64,000 bases of DNA from Laburnicola sp. R22_1 (Eukaryota; Ascomycota; Dothideomycetes; Pleosporales; Didymosphaeriaceae), in the NCBI GenBank assembly GCA_014281115.1, contig JACONQ010000001.1, positions 2,542,001 through 2,606,000 on the forward strand, written 5' to 3'. The first letter of the stretch is position 1, and each line of letters starts with the position of its first letter. The notes below the pieces were generated by a model. It was given only the letters and a program-made list of their open reading frames with translations. It did no database searches and was not told the origin of the DNA. The translations under genes and the position numbers were made by a program. Positions 12,287-22,979 of this stretch are shown piece after piece.

Positions 12287-13853
12287 CGGATAAGGACACC
12301 TACAACTTTAATAAATTAGGCTTCCTAATAGGGGTTATAGGGTCTCAGCTTGTGGTCACAGCATTAGAGAGGCGTGCGAAACCCAAATTGATACAGCCAG
12401 GCGATCGCTAGTGGATTACAGTGATCTAGGGTATCTGCGCTGCTAGATGGGCAATCCCTCCCTTCATTATCTACGCCGGCAAGCGTCACATCTCCACCTG
12501 GTACGAAGACGCGTCAATTCCTAGCGATTAGGTAATCGCTGTCAGCGAGAACAGCTGGACAAACAACGAGCTTAGTATCGCGTGATTAAAACACTTTAAC
12601 GCGCATACAAAGGGACGCGCTAAAGGAACCTATTAGCTACCAGTTATTAACGGCTATAAGAGCCATAACTTAATTAAGTTCTAGGATTACTATAAGGAAC
12701 ATAAGATTATTACTCTCTATATGCCGCCACATTTGTCACACCTGCTGCAGCTATTAGATATAGGCTGTTTCTCCCCGCTAAAGAAGGCATATAGTGCTAA
12801 GATCTCAGGCTTGGCGCGTTAGCTAATAACCTATATCACAAAGATCGAGTTCCTCCTAGCCTTTAAAACCGCGTTTTTAAAGGTTTTCTCTGCAGAGACA
12901 ATCAAGGGTAGTTTTCGCGGTGCTGGGCTAGTCCCATTAAATCCAGAGGAGGTGTTGCAGCACCTTAACATCCGCATCCGTACACCTAGTCTGCCTATTA
13001 AAGAGCCTACCACCTAGGAGTCTAAAACACCAAGTAACCTACGCGAATTTAAGGCGCAATCAACACTAGTTCGCAAGAGAATTAGAGATCACTTTAATTC
13101 ATCACCAACTTCAACCATACAGGTGCTTAAGAAGCTTGAAAAAGGCGCTCTAAGTGCAATGCATAGTCAGGTACTAGTGTTGGATAAAATTGCAGGCCTT
13201 CGCAAGACAATTAAGGAGACTACAAGGCGAAAATCGCGTAAAAGGAGGTATATCAAGCATCAGGGATCACTTACAGTAGCAGAGGGATCTTAGCTAGCCA
13301 CTCCTAAGGACGCTGGTGGACAGAAGAAGGGTAAACAGTCGTCAGGTACTAGTCGCGCTGCAACAGGGCCATCAACTCAACAGCGTTGTGGCATCTGCAG
13401 GCAACCTGGACACAATGCGCAAACCTGCCAGGGAGTTAAAGAGGAAGAATCTAAATCAGATGCATTAACTCAGTATATATTTTCAAGTAGTGTTGCGACG
13501 CAGTCTGATAATGAATGAAATAGTTTGGTGGGGTCTTGGCAAAGGTGGCGCGCTCACTGGTGTGGGTCGCTCGCTGGTGAACCACGTTATATACTAGGTA
13601 CTAATTCTCCCCCGGGGTCAATCCGTGATGTCACGTGATCCCGGGCCGGCTGTTTGACCGACCACCGTGTTACGTAATCGATGATTTCTTCAACAACATT
13701 TTTTGCTGCAACAACGACGACGACGAAAAAACACCACAACAGCGAGAATCCCAATCCTTGGAATTAACGCAAAATATCGTGCGCAAACACCTGCCCTAGA
13801 CGTCAGTTGAATAGCCAGCACCCAGGCGCAGAGCCCACTGCGACTGCGGAGCC

Positions 13854-15449
13854 ATGGCGACGCAATGGCCTCAACAGGCGACGTGGCCAACCCCAATCCG
13901 CGAGCACGCTACACGCCTCAGCACTTTCCTTCAAGACACACTGAGCTGCATCGAACGCACCAACAGCCAGCCCGTACCGGCAGACCTCGTAAAGACTATC
14001 ATCCACGGCACGGTGACATTCGTCCTGAAAGTGCAACACACCCCGGACCTCAGCGCGATAAGCGACGCCCTAAGGATCCTTCAAACAGAAGCAAAGGCTA
14101 CGGCGAACAAGAACGCACAGACACTCAGCGACATCAAAAACGAGCTTAAAAACAACACTGAAGCCGTACAACAGTCCACCGCGGTCACACAACAGAGCAT
14201 TAACATTGGGGAGGAAGCAAGAGCCGCTGCAAAGGAAGCAACGGAAACCGGCAAGGCAGTCCTAGAAATGACGAGGGAGATCAAAACCAAGGGGTTGCAG
14301 AATCAGGCAAATGGACCGATGACCTACGCTGCGATGGCAGCTAGAGGTCAGACACTAGCAGGCACATACAATAAACAGAAGCCCAAAGGCCCGTCCGCAC
14401 AAGCGCAACGTGAGGTCATTGTGAATATCAGAGACTCATTTACCATACAGAGCCTAAGGGCAATGAACCCCCGTAACTTGAAAGCCCATGTAGAGCGAGC
14501 CGTTGAACAAAGCGGAAACGAAAATATCACAAACATCAAGATCGTCTCATCCAACCAGCTGAAGAGCGGAGATCTGAGCATAAAGACAGCCAATAGCAAC
14601 GAAGTAGAAGCACTACAACAATTCGCAGACGACTGGGTCCACCGCATTGGAGACAGAGCTACAGTACGAATCCCAACGTACGGCGTCCTCGTACACGGAA
14701 TTCGTACCAGCACACTCGACATGAACAAGTTCGAAGAAAACAGAGCCCAAATCCTATAAGATAACAAACCGTTCATCCCGCAGGCTGAAATCAAACACAT
14801 AGGATGGCTAACTAGGAACGCACCCACTAAAGCTGCATCATCCATCACGATCGAGTTCACCAAACCTGAGGACGCCAACAAAATCATAGACGAAGGACTA
14901 GTCTGGCAGGGCGAGGTCTTCCAATGCGAACGATACGAGAGACAGTGTCGATTGAAGCAGTGCTACAAGTGCCAAAAATACGGCCACATAGGAACCCAGT
15001 GCAAGGCAGCAACAGCATGTGGCTATTGTGCGCAGGAGCACGACACCAGGGATTGCCCATCGAAATCGGGCCTGGATACGACAAAGAAATGCGCACTCTG
15101 CCGAGGAGAGCACGAAGCATGGAACCGCCAGTGCCCAGCTAGGAAGGAGGAAACAGCCAAGATGAAGATAGCATACGACACTCGACCCCATTACCACCCC
15201 GTACCAGGACCAACCGGAGGAAACATCCACACAGAAGGCATGTCCGAAGCCCGCCAAAGGACGAGGACAAGCCAAGCTACAGCAGGCCAGGAAAACCAGA
15301 ACGGCAGGACCCGCTCCCTATCACGAAGAGGACAAAAAGGACCAACACGGGAAATGTGGTTGGTTCAAGAGATAGGGAGAATCAACAAACAGGAGATGAC
15401 AGTAGCCAAAGGCCCCAGAGAACAATTGTCCCCTCAAGGAGGGCGCTAG
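13854..15449 (+). pseudogene. LINE ORF1, gag-like RNA-binding protein
   Basis: One frame of 531 positions from the ATG at 13854, broken only by a TAA at 14757-14759 (Gln to stop by a single C-to-T). A long helical N-terminal part (about residues 1-150, rich in Ala/Thr/Lys, coiled-coil-like) precedes a globular region and then three zinc knuckles within about residues 365-425: CYKCQKYGHIGTQC, CGYCAQEHDTRDC and CALCRGEHEAWNRQC. The tail is basic and Gln/Arg/Ser-rich, as expected for nucleic-acid packaging by ORF1p. ORF2 starts 73 bases downstream. Confidence 0.88.
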
Positions 15450-15522
15450 AAGCAATCGAAAGCAACACACGACTAATACAGTGGCACGACCAACAAATGG
15501 ACATCGACGAAAACACTGAATT

Positions 15523-18500
15523 ATGAACCACAAACTAACACTAAGCATACTACAGTACAACGTTCGTAAATCGAAAGACATAGTAATGGCAACGCTACTA
15601 CGCGACCCAAAGACACATGAACACGACATCCTTGCCATACAGGAACTGTGGAGGAACCCATTTATGGCAACTACACACCACCCGGCCAAGGATGTTTTCG
15701 ACCTATACTGCCCAGGAGGGACCGAGGAAGGACCAACCAGAGTGTGCTTTTTTGTAAACAAGCGGATAGACAGCAACAGGATCCAGTTTAAGGAACATAC
15801 ACGGGACTTATGCTCCATAACACTTAAGCTAGAGGAGGAACAGCAAATCAGCATCTACAACGCCTACAACCCCCCAAGGAACACGGCCCAGCAGAGCGTG
15901 CTACCACACGTTCATGAAATACTGAACAAACACGAGGATGACGAGCTAATATTACTTGGCGACTTCAACCTACATCATCCGCTGTTGGGGGGACCAGACG
16001 TGCAGAGCATAGAACCGGAGGCAGAAGAACTAATCACTATAATAGAAGAGTTCGCCCTCTATACTACCCTCGCCCCTGGCACGATAACATACAGAGAGAG
16101 ATAGTTACAAAGCTCTATTAACATCTGCCTCGCCACGGCAGGGCTTGTCGATAGAGTTATAAAAAGCGAGGTTAATAAGGAGCTTGATCACGACTCAGAC
16201 CACCTGCTGATAAGCACAACCCTCGACATATTGGTGCCAAACGCGGATAAGGCGCCCAGGAAGAACTGGAAAAGACTGGACGGGGAGGCATACATAAAAG
16301 CACTGAAAGAAGCCCTGCCTTCGCTCCAAAGACCAGTAACAAAAACCGCATTAGACAGATATGTAGAGGAGGTGATCACAGCAATACAAAGAGCAATAGA
16401 GAAGGCAGTCCCTCAGACGCGCATCTTAAGCAGAACCAGAGAAGGGTGGAACGATAAGTGCAGAGAGGTCTTAGCAGAGACGAAAAGACTAAAGAGGATA
16501 CACAACCAGCTCAACACAGAGGAGACATGGGAAGAATACCGCGCAGCAAGAAATCATAAAGCCAGGACGATCAAGAAGGCGCTACGGGATACGCACAGGG
16601 AACAAGTGGAGAGGGCAGCTGAGTCACCAGAAGGGCTATGGAAAATAGCCAAGTGGGCTAGAATAAGAGAAACACAGTCTGCAAGAGCTACACCAACAAT
16701 ACAACACCCTGAGACTCAACGCGAGATTACGGAACCACGCGACAAAGCAGAGCTATTCAAGGACACCTTCTTTCCCACACCCCGGAGGCGAACCTGGAAG
16801 ACGTACGGGACGCGGAGTACAGCAGCCAAATCGAACTACCACCAATAACGGAAAAGGAGATAGAAGACGCCATCCGCGCAGCATCCCCCTCAAGGCTCCA
16901 GGACCCGACGGAATCACGAACAAGGCCCTCCAGGCAGGAAGGCCTCAGCTCGCAGCTCACATGCTAAGAATCTTCAACCAAAGCATAAAGCTAGGCTACT
17001 GCCCAGCTCACTTTCGAAGATCACTCACAGTGGTACTGCGCAAACCAGGGAAAGACAACTACACGAAACCAAAGGCATACCGACCAATCGCGTTACTTAA
17101 TACTATGGGCAAAATAATGGACGCAATAATTGCCCAACGGCTAAACTACTTAGTAGAAACACACCAGCTGCTTCTATCAACTCACATAGGAGGAAGAAAG
17201 AAGCGCTCAACGGAACATGCGCTCCACGCCGTTACGGGGAAGATATACGAGGCATGGAGCAAAAAGAAAACCCATGTGGCTAGCTTCCTCCTGCTCGACG
17301 TGTTGGGCGCATTCGACAACGTATCCTATGCACGCCTACTACATAACATGCGTAAGAGAAAGATTGACGAGAGGACTATTAGATGGGTCGCAAGCTTCCT
17401 CAGCAACAGACATACACGCATCACAATCGATGGGTTCCGATCCACGGAATACGCGATAAGCACAGGCATCCCCCAAGGTTCTCCACTCTCGCCTATCCTC
17501 TACTTGTTCTACAATGCCGACCTTATAGATATGTGTAACCAGGAGACAAACGTCCTACCCACAGGATACATAGACGACATAGCGATCCTAGCATGGGCAG
17601 AAACAACAGAGAAGACGTGCGACATCCTAAGCAGAACTCTACAAAAAGCACAGCAGTGGGCAAGCACGCATGCATCTATCTTCGCGCCAGACAAGTTTCA
17701 GCTCACACACTTCACCAGGACACGCAAAAGGATTAACATAAACCACTCAATCCAGACTATCTGGGGCGAGATCAAACCAAAGTCGACCTGCAAATACCTG
17801 GGGCTAACGATGGACACTAAGCTTACGTGGAAAGCACACATAGAAGAGATCAGACGAAAAGCAACAAAAACAGTGCATGCGCTAAGTAATCTGGGGAACT
17901 CAAACTGGGGTGTCAGCCTTATGGATCTGCGGAAAATTTACGAGGGGACGGCGCTACCCCAGATGATGTATGCTTGCTCAATATGGACAAACGAAAACGG
18001 AAAGAAGCACACCTACACCAAAAAGGCACTTGAGATCCTGCAGAGCATCCAGGGTAGAGCAGCACGAATCATCTGTGGAGCATTCAAAGCCACATCAAGA
18101 GCCGCGCTCGATATTGAAGCGTTTCTCCTCCCCATCGAGCAACAGATATGGAAACACAATGCCGACACAATTACGCGACTCCTCTCTAGCAAAACGATAG
18201 CGAGTACCGTAGGGTTCAAGCCCACAGATGCCACGCACACGATCGAGCGCAGGAAACACACGGCCTCCTGGCAGAGGATCTACAGCGAGATGAGAGACAA
18301 ATGGAGGCAGGATCTTACCGCGCAGGAGCCGATTCCCCCATTCATAACGCCACCATGGCAGCGAGGCCCGAAGATCTACATAGACAAAGACGCGGAGACA
18401 GCCCGACAGCGACACGATAAGGAAGACGCAACAAACCAGGACCTCAGCATCTATACAGATGGGAGCGGGATAGATGACAGAATTGGTGCCGCAGTAGTGT

Positions 18501-19357
18501 GCCCGTTTGTGGAGCAGACACGCAGCGCGTATCTAGGACTTTCCGCAACATTAACAGTCTACGCAGCAGAACTATACGGGATTAGCTTAGCACTGCAAAT
18601 AGCACAAGCATACGCGGATCGAAACGGAAGCAGACGCAATGTCGCCATCTACACAGACAACCAGGCCGCCATATGGTCTATCACCAACGCGGAAGGACGG
18701 ACAGGAGCTTACATTCTGGAGGAGATCGCTCGCCAAATCCAGGACCTCCAGGATAGAGGACGACCAGTTCGGGTCCGATGGGTACCGGCCCACGTAGGGA
18801 TCCCAGGCAACGAAGCCGCAGACATAGCCGCAAAGGAAGCTACAGGATGGAGAGAGGACGGCAGAAGAGGACCGACCGCAGACAAACCTCTGAAGCTGTT
18901 TCCTCTTAAGACAACGCTAAGAAGAAGGTGCAAGCAGCAAGCGGAGTTAGCATGGGGAGCAAAATAGCGGAAAGATACAAAGGGCCGAGCCACATTTAGG
19001 AACACACCAGCACCCACAAAGAGAGTACTCAAACTCCACGAAGGTCTTAAGAAGAGAGACAGCGCTCTTCTCGTACAGCTTAGGACAGAAAAGATCGGAC
19101 TAAAAGACTTCCTCTTTAGTCGCAAGGTGCCAGATGTAACCAGCTCCCGATGCGAGTGCGGAGCAAGAAGACAGACAGTTGCCCACGTCCTCCTCTACTG
19201 CAGGACGCACAACGACCTCCGGAACCGGATATTTAGCCGCCTCCTAGGACGACACAACCTCCGGACCATCCTTAACAAGCCACAACTAGCCACCAAAGCC
19301 ATCGAATTTATAGAACAGACGCGGATCCTTGGGCAAGTCGGGATCAGAGACGCGTAG
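15523..19357 (+). pseudogene. LINE ORF2: endonuclease, reverse transcriptase, RNase H
   Basis: The N-terminal apurinic-type endonuclease shows LQYNVRKSK, IQELWRNP, LLGDFNLHHPLLGG and the terminal DHDSDHLLI motif. The reverse transcriptase (about 16,850-17,800) shows PKAYRPIALLNTMGK, GIPQGSPLSPILYLF and the catalytic YIDD. RNase H (about 18,450-18,850) shows YTDGSG, AELYGI, YTDNQAA and the GNEAADIAAKEA end. A C-terminal CECG..H..C finger lies near 19,150. Damage: TAG at 16102-16104, two frameshifts (near 16,778 and 16,885), and TAG at 18965-18967. All other catalytic motifs are intact, so inactivation is recent relative to neighbouring elements. Confidence 0.92.
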
Positions 19358-19660
19358 ATGAAGCCGAGCGCTGGGGGGAGACTGTAGGTATAGCGGATGC
19401 GACACACGAGGCGAACGCCTCTACGAAGCCTAGAAGAAGGTGTACATTAGTATTAGAACCATTATCTAGATGAGCCGCCAAGCATGTATAGATAGTGGTT
19501 GAGGGAGAGAAGGCAGGTCTCTGGGGACAGCTGGTCTTGTTTTGCAGGATGAAGTGGGGCGGAGCGGAGCAGCAATGATCCGGGACGCGTCGGCTGTCCG
19601 CCAAGCCCGCCTAACCGGGCATAGCTGCGGAGAAATCGCGGCTGAAACCGAGTAGGAATA

Positions 19661-19692
19661 AACCAACCAACCAACCAACCAACCAACCAACA
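19661..19692 (+). repeat. (AACC)n tail of the LINE
   Basis: Eight AACC units directly after the ORF2 3' untranslated region, followed by CAACGACGACGAC. Short tandem tails of this kind are the normal 3' end of Tad/I-type LINEs that lack a poly(A) tail. Confidence 0.75.
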
Positions 19693-19829
19693 ACGACGAC
19701 GACAATTACAACAGCAACTAACCCAACCATTTTGTTAACTCTCTCCTATAGTGGATCTCCCCTCGCAACCGGCGAGCCGTATTCTGCCCCCCTAGGACCT
19801 CGCCGCCGCCCATCTCCCCCGTGCTCCCG

Positions 19830-20375
19830 CCGCCGCCGCTCACCCTTACCCTTATTGCTTAGTCGCGGTCCCCCGCCTCAACGGTACCCTAGATGATCGC
19901 CACTGCGTCTACGAGCTTCTCGCGCCACAGCTGCGCTTTCGAACTCCTGCAGTCCCTAAGGAACCGCCGCTTATTGTCTAGCAGCCGCCCTGTGCCTTTG
20001 CTTTGCTAGTCCTTGTCTTTAAGCTTCTCTAGTAACGCCTCTGCTTTGTCCTGTTGTTGCAGTATAAACGCCTGACCTAACCCTCTATTTAGGTACTAAA
20101 GGAGTGCTTTGCACTCCAGGATCTAGAGTTGTAGGACTAGCTAATAGGGCCTAAACAGCTAGGGCTAGGTGTTGTTAAAGATGTTAAGATTAAGAGGCCC
20201 CTCTAACAACCCTGCTTGCCGTACAAGATCGCTAAATCTCTAGGGATTGTCCTTAACTTTGCCTAGCCAATCCTCTATGTACTCTTAGAACTCCACCACA
20301 GCTGTGCTGCCCTGTGTGGAAGAAGTGGTGTAGTTAGGCCGCTAGAATGTTGTCGCGTCGCCAGATATGATGGAT
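19830..20375 (-). pseudogene. Decayed ORF of unknown mobile element
   Basis: The minus strand keeps one frame for about 180 codons, interrupted only by TAG/TAA at positions where Gln or Trp fit. It includes GSTAVVEF*EYIEDWLGKV, LNLNIFNNT and a charged helical stretch GQAFILQQQDKAEALLEKLK, then LLDNKRRFLRDCRSSKAQLW. This preservation of frame with RIP-type stops indicates a former coding region. I do not recognise the family; a gag-like or DNA-binding N-terminal protein of a transposon is possible. Confidence 0.45.
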
Positions 20376-20749
20376 GAAGAGCTGGATTTGAAAGATAGTG
20401 GTGGTGGTTGTGCGTTAAAGATGAAGATTTGGTGTACTAGGCGTCGCTAATGTTGCAAGAGGCAGACTTTATACGCTGTGCGTATGGTGAACTATAGTTG
20501 CGCTGCTGCTAGGTCGCAAACGCGATAACTGAACTATAGTTGAGCGTCATATCGCCCACACTGCTCCCGCGGTTGCGACTCCGTGGTCTACTGCGGCTCT
20601 CCAATGGTCTACTGGTTAAGAGATAACATGTGACTTAGTTATGCCAGATAGCAGACTGTCTATTAACTGCCGTCGACGATGCTGCCGTAAAGAAAGCCGA
20701 CAACGAAATTATTGTTATTTTGTGTATATTTTGTTACTACTACTGTGTG
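20376..20749. other. Repeat-derived spacer
   Basis: No gene seen. It contains two near copies of a GAACTATAGTTG motif about 47 bp apart, and its last 45 bases match the left flank of the pogo family-1 insertion at 8,440-8,487. Confidence 0.4.
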
Positions 20750-20945
20750 CTAGGTACTAGGTTTTAGTGCCTCCTGTTTTACTCCTCTCTGTGTATGGTG
20801 CGGACTCGACCTTGGTTAGAATCTCCACACGACGAAGATGTTCAATACTAGGTACTAAGTTATAGTGCCTTCTATTTTACTCCTCTCTATATATAGTGCA
20901 GACTTGACCTTAGTTAGAATCTCCACACAACAAAGATCTTTAATA
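20750..20945. repeat. 98-bp tandem duplication with RIP-type differences
   Basis: Two head-to-tail copies, 20750-20847 and 20848-20945, both starting CTAGGTACTA. By eye 13 or so positions differ and all but two are transitions with copy 1 carrying G or C and copy 2 carrying A or T. Copy 2 is thus the more mutated one. Confidence 0.85.
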
Positions 20946-21160
20946 GCAGACGCGATACAGAGGAAAAGGCCTTTCGATAATACAATGTAGTCATGATTCA
21001 AGGAACACTAAAGTTACATAGTGCCTATCATACCTTGGTACATAATGATAAAAGACAAGGTGAAATGTCTACAAGTATGGAAAAGTATTATCGCACTATG
21101 TGATGGCTGTTTTTGACGCAGTGCGAGGTAAGACGTCTTTGATTAGTCCTCCGCAGTCTA
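20946..21160. other. 5' flank of the 21362 gene
   Basis: No gene or repeat recognised; the composition returns toward host-like. It leads into the TATA element at 21161. Confidence 0.4.
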
Positions 21161-21166
21161 TATAAA
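21161..21166 (+). promoter_or_regulatory. TATA box of the 2EXR/F-box-like gene
   Basis: TATAAA in the context CAGTCTATATAAACC, 196 bp before the ATG at 21362. A pyrimidine/CA-rich leader (ACAACCCCAG, CTCAAGCATTC) follows, as in fungal 5' untranslated regions. Confidence 0.5.
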
Positions 21167-21361
21167 CCTTTTTCATAAGTATCCCTAGTGAACAAACCCT
21201 TATCTACCTACTACACAACCCCAGTTAAACCGCTTACTCAAGCATTCAATTAGATGGGATAGCGGAACTCAACTCTACAAATTGCCCCCGCAATAACCGT
21301 CAAGAACGCGCTTAGCAACACCTCGAACGTCTCCGCACACTCTAACAACTCTTCAAGCACA

Positions 21362-22291
21362 ATGTCTCCGCGGCAGGAAAAGGCTCTACCACCTCTTCTG
21401 CGCTTGCCTCCAGAGCTTCGGAACCTTATCTTCGAATACGCGCTCACTGCGTGTGACCCTCTGTTATTGAACATGAACGCCTCAGGCCCTGTGCGGCCTT
21501 GGCTATCCACTCGAACTGGTGCTGGGCTGTACCTCTTATCCTTATTATCTTCATTCAACCAGCTCAAGTTTGTCAATAGGCAGCTGTGGAAGGAGACAAA
21601 GGGACTAGAGCTGAAATTCAACGATGTTAAAATGGTGGCTTGGAGCAGCTCTTCTCCGGCAGGCTCTGACCTTGCTGAATTCAGTTCTGCATCGCATACT
21701 GCGTGCACTCCTTCTCGGACCTTTGACGATCCGTCTTCATTCGCGGACAGCATGTCAGCTGTTAGGCGTCCCTGGCTCTCGACAATCACGTTCCATGGAA
21801 GGTTCGACATCACACCCATCCCGGAGATTCCAGACCTCGCGCAATTCTGTAGACGACAGCCGCATATCAACGTCCGCTTCCTCTACCCAGCATATCGGGC
21901 TACATGGTCGGACGGCCGACCCACGCGACTTGATGAACTTCAATTTTTGCTACTCTGTGCACTGTGCACCTGGGTCGCATTGGGTCACGAGTCGAGTGTA
22001 GTGATGGAACTCTGTCCGGAAGCAATTTTGCCAGGCCAAACTGCTTTTATAATCGAACGTGGGGAGTGTATTAGGAACGAGGGTCGTGTTGGCTTACACG
22101 TTAAAGGCCTGAGGAATTTGGTGTTCTTCCCTGTTCATGAGGTCGGCCATATCGATATCGCAACATTCAGTGGCTCTGAGCGTGATCGAAAGCTACTTGA
22201 GTTGGTCGAGAAGCTTGCTCCTGGGTTGGTGGGGAAGTGGATCGTGTGGTTGAAGCACTGGATTGAACATGGCATGGTCTCGGCTGCCTAG
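21362..22291 (+). CDS. 2EXR/F-box-like domain protein
   Basis: Intronless, 309 residues. The N-terminal segment LLRLPPELRNLIFEYAL (residues 12-28) is the typical opening of fungal 2EXR/F-box-like proteins, which are highly expanded in Pleosporales and other filamentous ascomycetes; an FNQLKFVNRQLWKETKGLEL stretch about 50 residues later fits the same module (VNRQLWKE). The rest is a globular region with no catalytic motif I recognise. F-box-type members recruit substrates to SCF ubiquitin ligases, but for this subfamily that is unproven. The start context CACAATGTC is good. The gene lies in a 3-kb island between two transposon blocks. Confidence 0.85.
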   Translation: MSPRQEKALPPLLRLPPELRNLIFEYALTACDPLLLNMNASGPVRPWLSTRTGAGLYLLSLLSSFNQLKFVNRQLWKETKGLELKFNDVKMVAWSSSSPAGSDLAEFSSASHTACTPSRTFDDPSSFADSMSAVRRPWLSTITFHGRFDITPIPEIPDLAQFCRRQPHINVRFLYPAYRATWSDGRPTRLDELQFLLLCALCTWVALGHESSVVMELCPEAILPGQTAFIIERGECIRNEGRVGLHVKGLRNLVFFPVHEVGHIDIATFSGSERDRKLLELVEKLAPGLVGKWIVWLKHWIEHGMVSAA

Positions 22292-22979
22292 CTGCGGACT
22301 TCTCGACGGAACTACTTACTTGGACTGCTGCATCCTTAGCCGGTGAGGCGTGAGGCTTCTCTTTTCCCTTGGTTTTCCCTTAGTTTTCCCTTAGTGTCAC
22401 TTCTTTAGTCCGCTGTTAGGACCGGCAAAGCATCCATGTTCATGTATATGAGAAAGTCGCTGGGAATGTTTCTCGTCTAATAAATTATGCTCGATGAACT
22501 GAGCTTGCTTACGTACTGGAGAACTTTGTGCATCATAACCTGTAAAAGGCTGAGAAAAAAAACGGACATGAATGAACGAATAAAAGATTTCGTAAAGTCT
22601 CACATCGCAGTATAATAGGAACGACTGTGACTAGCACAAATAAAGTCCAAAAACGTTGTAACAAGTCTATCGCTGACATTTTAGTTGAGTGATGTTTTAC
22701 ATGTACGTGAAGATGTTCCAGGGGTGAGTACATGTCACAACTATTCTTGTTTTGAGTTGGTGTTTGCGCAGTCGTTCCTTGATGTCGGAATGAGTTAATG
22801 ACTGAGATCAGGCCCCGGATTGGAGAACAGAATCTTTTCCATCACATCAGTATTTCTGTTTATAGAAGCAGAAAAGTTGTTCGAACTTGATAAAGGCATT
22901 GATGTGCCTAAAAGCATGATAATTGTATCAATTATAGATACTAGATCATCCACCAGAGAAAAGGAAATTTCAATTTCGC
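22292..22979. other. Convergent 3' intergenic region
   Basis: Shared 3' flank of the 21362 gene (plus) and the LPMO gene (minus). Contains three imperfect copies of TTTTCCCTTRGT near 22,360-22,392. No gene supported. Confidence 0.45.

Larger units (their letters stand above)
8586..13518 (+). pseudogene. pogo-like DDE transposase, split and broken
   Basis: ORF begins at the ATG at 8586 and would end at the TGA at 13516. The reading is interrupted by the hAT element (9037-12294 including one target duplicate). The N-terminus resembles the HTH (psq/CENP-B type) DNA-binding region: EARLLIAIRAIEEDPNL, then a RRRNGTTARRD segment in another frame after a frameshift near 8675. The catalytic core resumes after the hAT element as DTYNFNKLGFLIG, INGYKSH and HLLQLLDIGCF. 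Two of the three acidic positions read Asn (NFNK, INGY), consistent with G-to-A change, so the protein would be inactive even without the stops. Many in-frame TAG/TAA replace Trp/Gln codons. The C-terminus carries a CCHC zinc knuckle (CGICRQPGHNAQTC), unusual for pogo transposases in general but seen here in several families. Confidence 0.85.
8489..13587 (+). mobile_element. pogo/Fot1-like TA transposon (family 1), interrupted by a hAT element
   Basis: Terminal inverted repeats of about 62 bp (8489-8550 and 13526-13587) begin ACGTGGTTCACCAGCGAG and end with TTTGCCAAGACCCCACCA; they differ at one position over the 60 bases compared. TA at 8487-8488 and 13588-13589 is the expected target duplication for the Tc1/mariner superfamily. 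Removing the hAT insertion and one duplicate leaves about 1.84 kb, the usual size for a fungal pogo element. A second copy begins at 63,832. The flanks match the apparent unfilled site at 20,703-20,765. Confidence 0.9.
13605..19696 (+). mobile_element. LINE (non-LTR retrotransposon, Tad1/I-like), near full length
   Basis: Two consecutive ORFs in the LINE order (gag-like ORF1 with zinc knuckles; ORF2 with endonuclease, reverse transcriptase and RNase H), a GC-rich 5' leader starting about 13,605, and a simple-repeat 3' tail of AACC units at 19,661-19,692. The presence of RNase H and triple CCHC fingers suits the I/Tad1 group of fungal LINEs. The exact ends and the target duplication are not resolved: the 5' edge abuts the repeat that hosts the pogo element. 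Decay is light, with a few stops and two frameshifts, unlike the heavily RIPped DNA beyond 33.7 kb. Confidence 0.88.

Noticed and set aside
14348..14887. 179-codon minus-strand frame in the LINE
   Set aside because: Shadow of LINE ORF1, which has zinc knuckles and a collinear ORF2.
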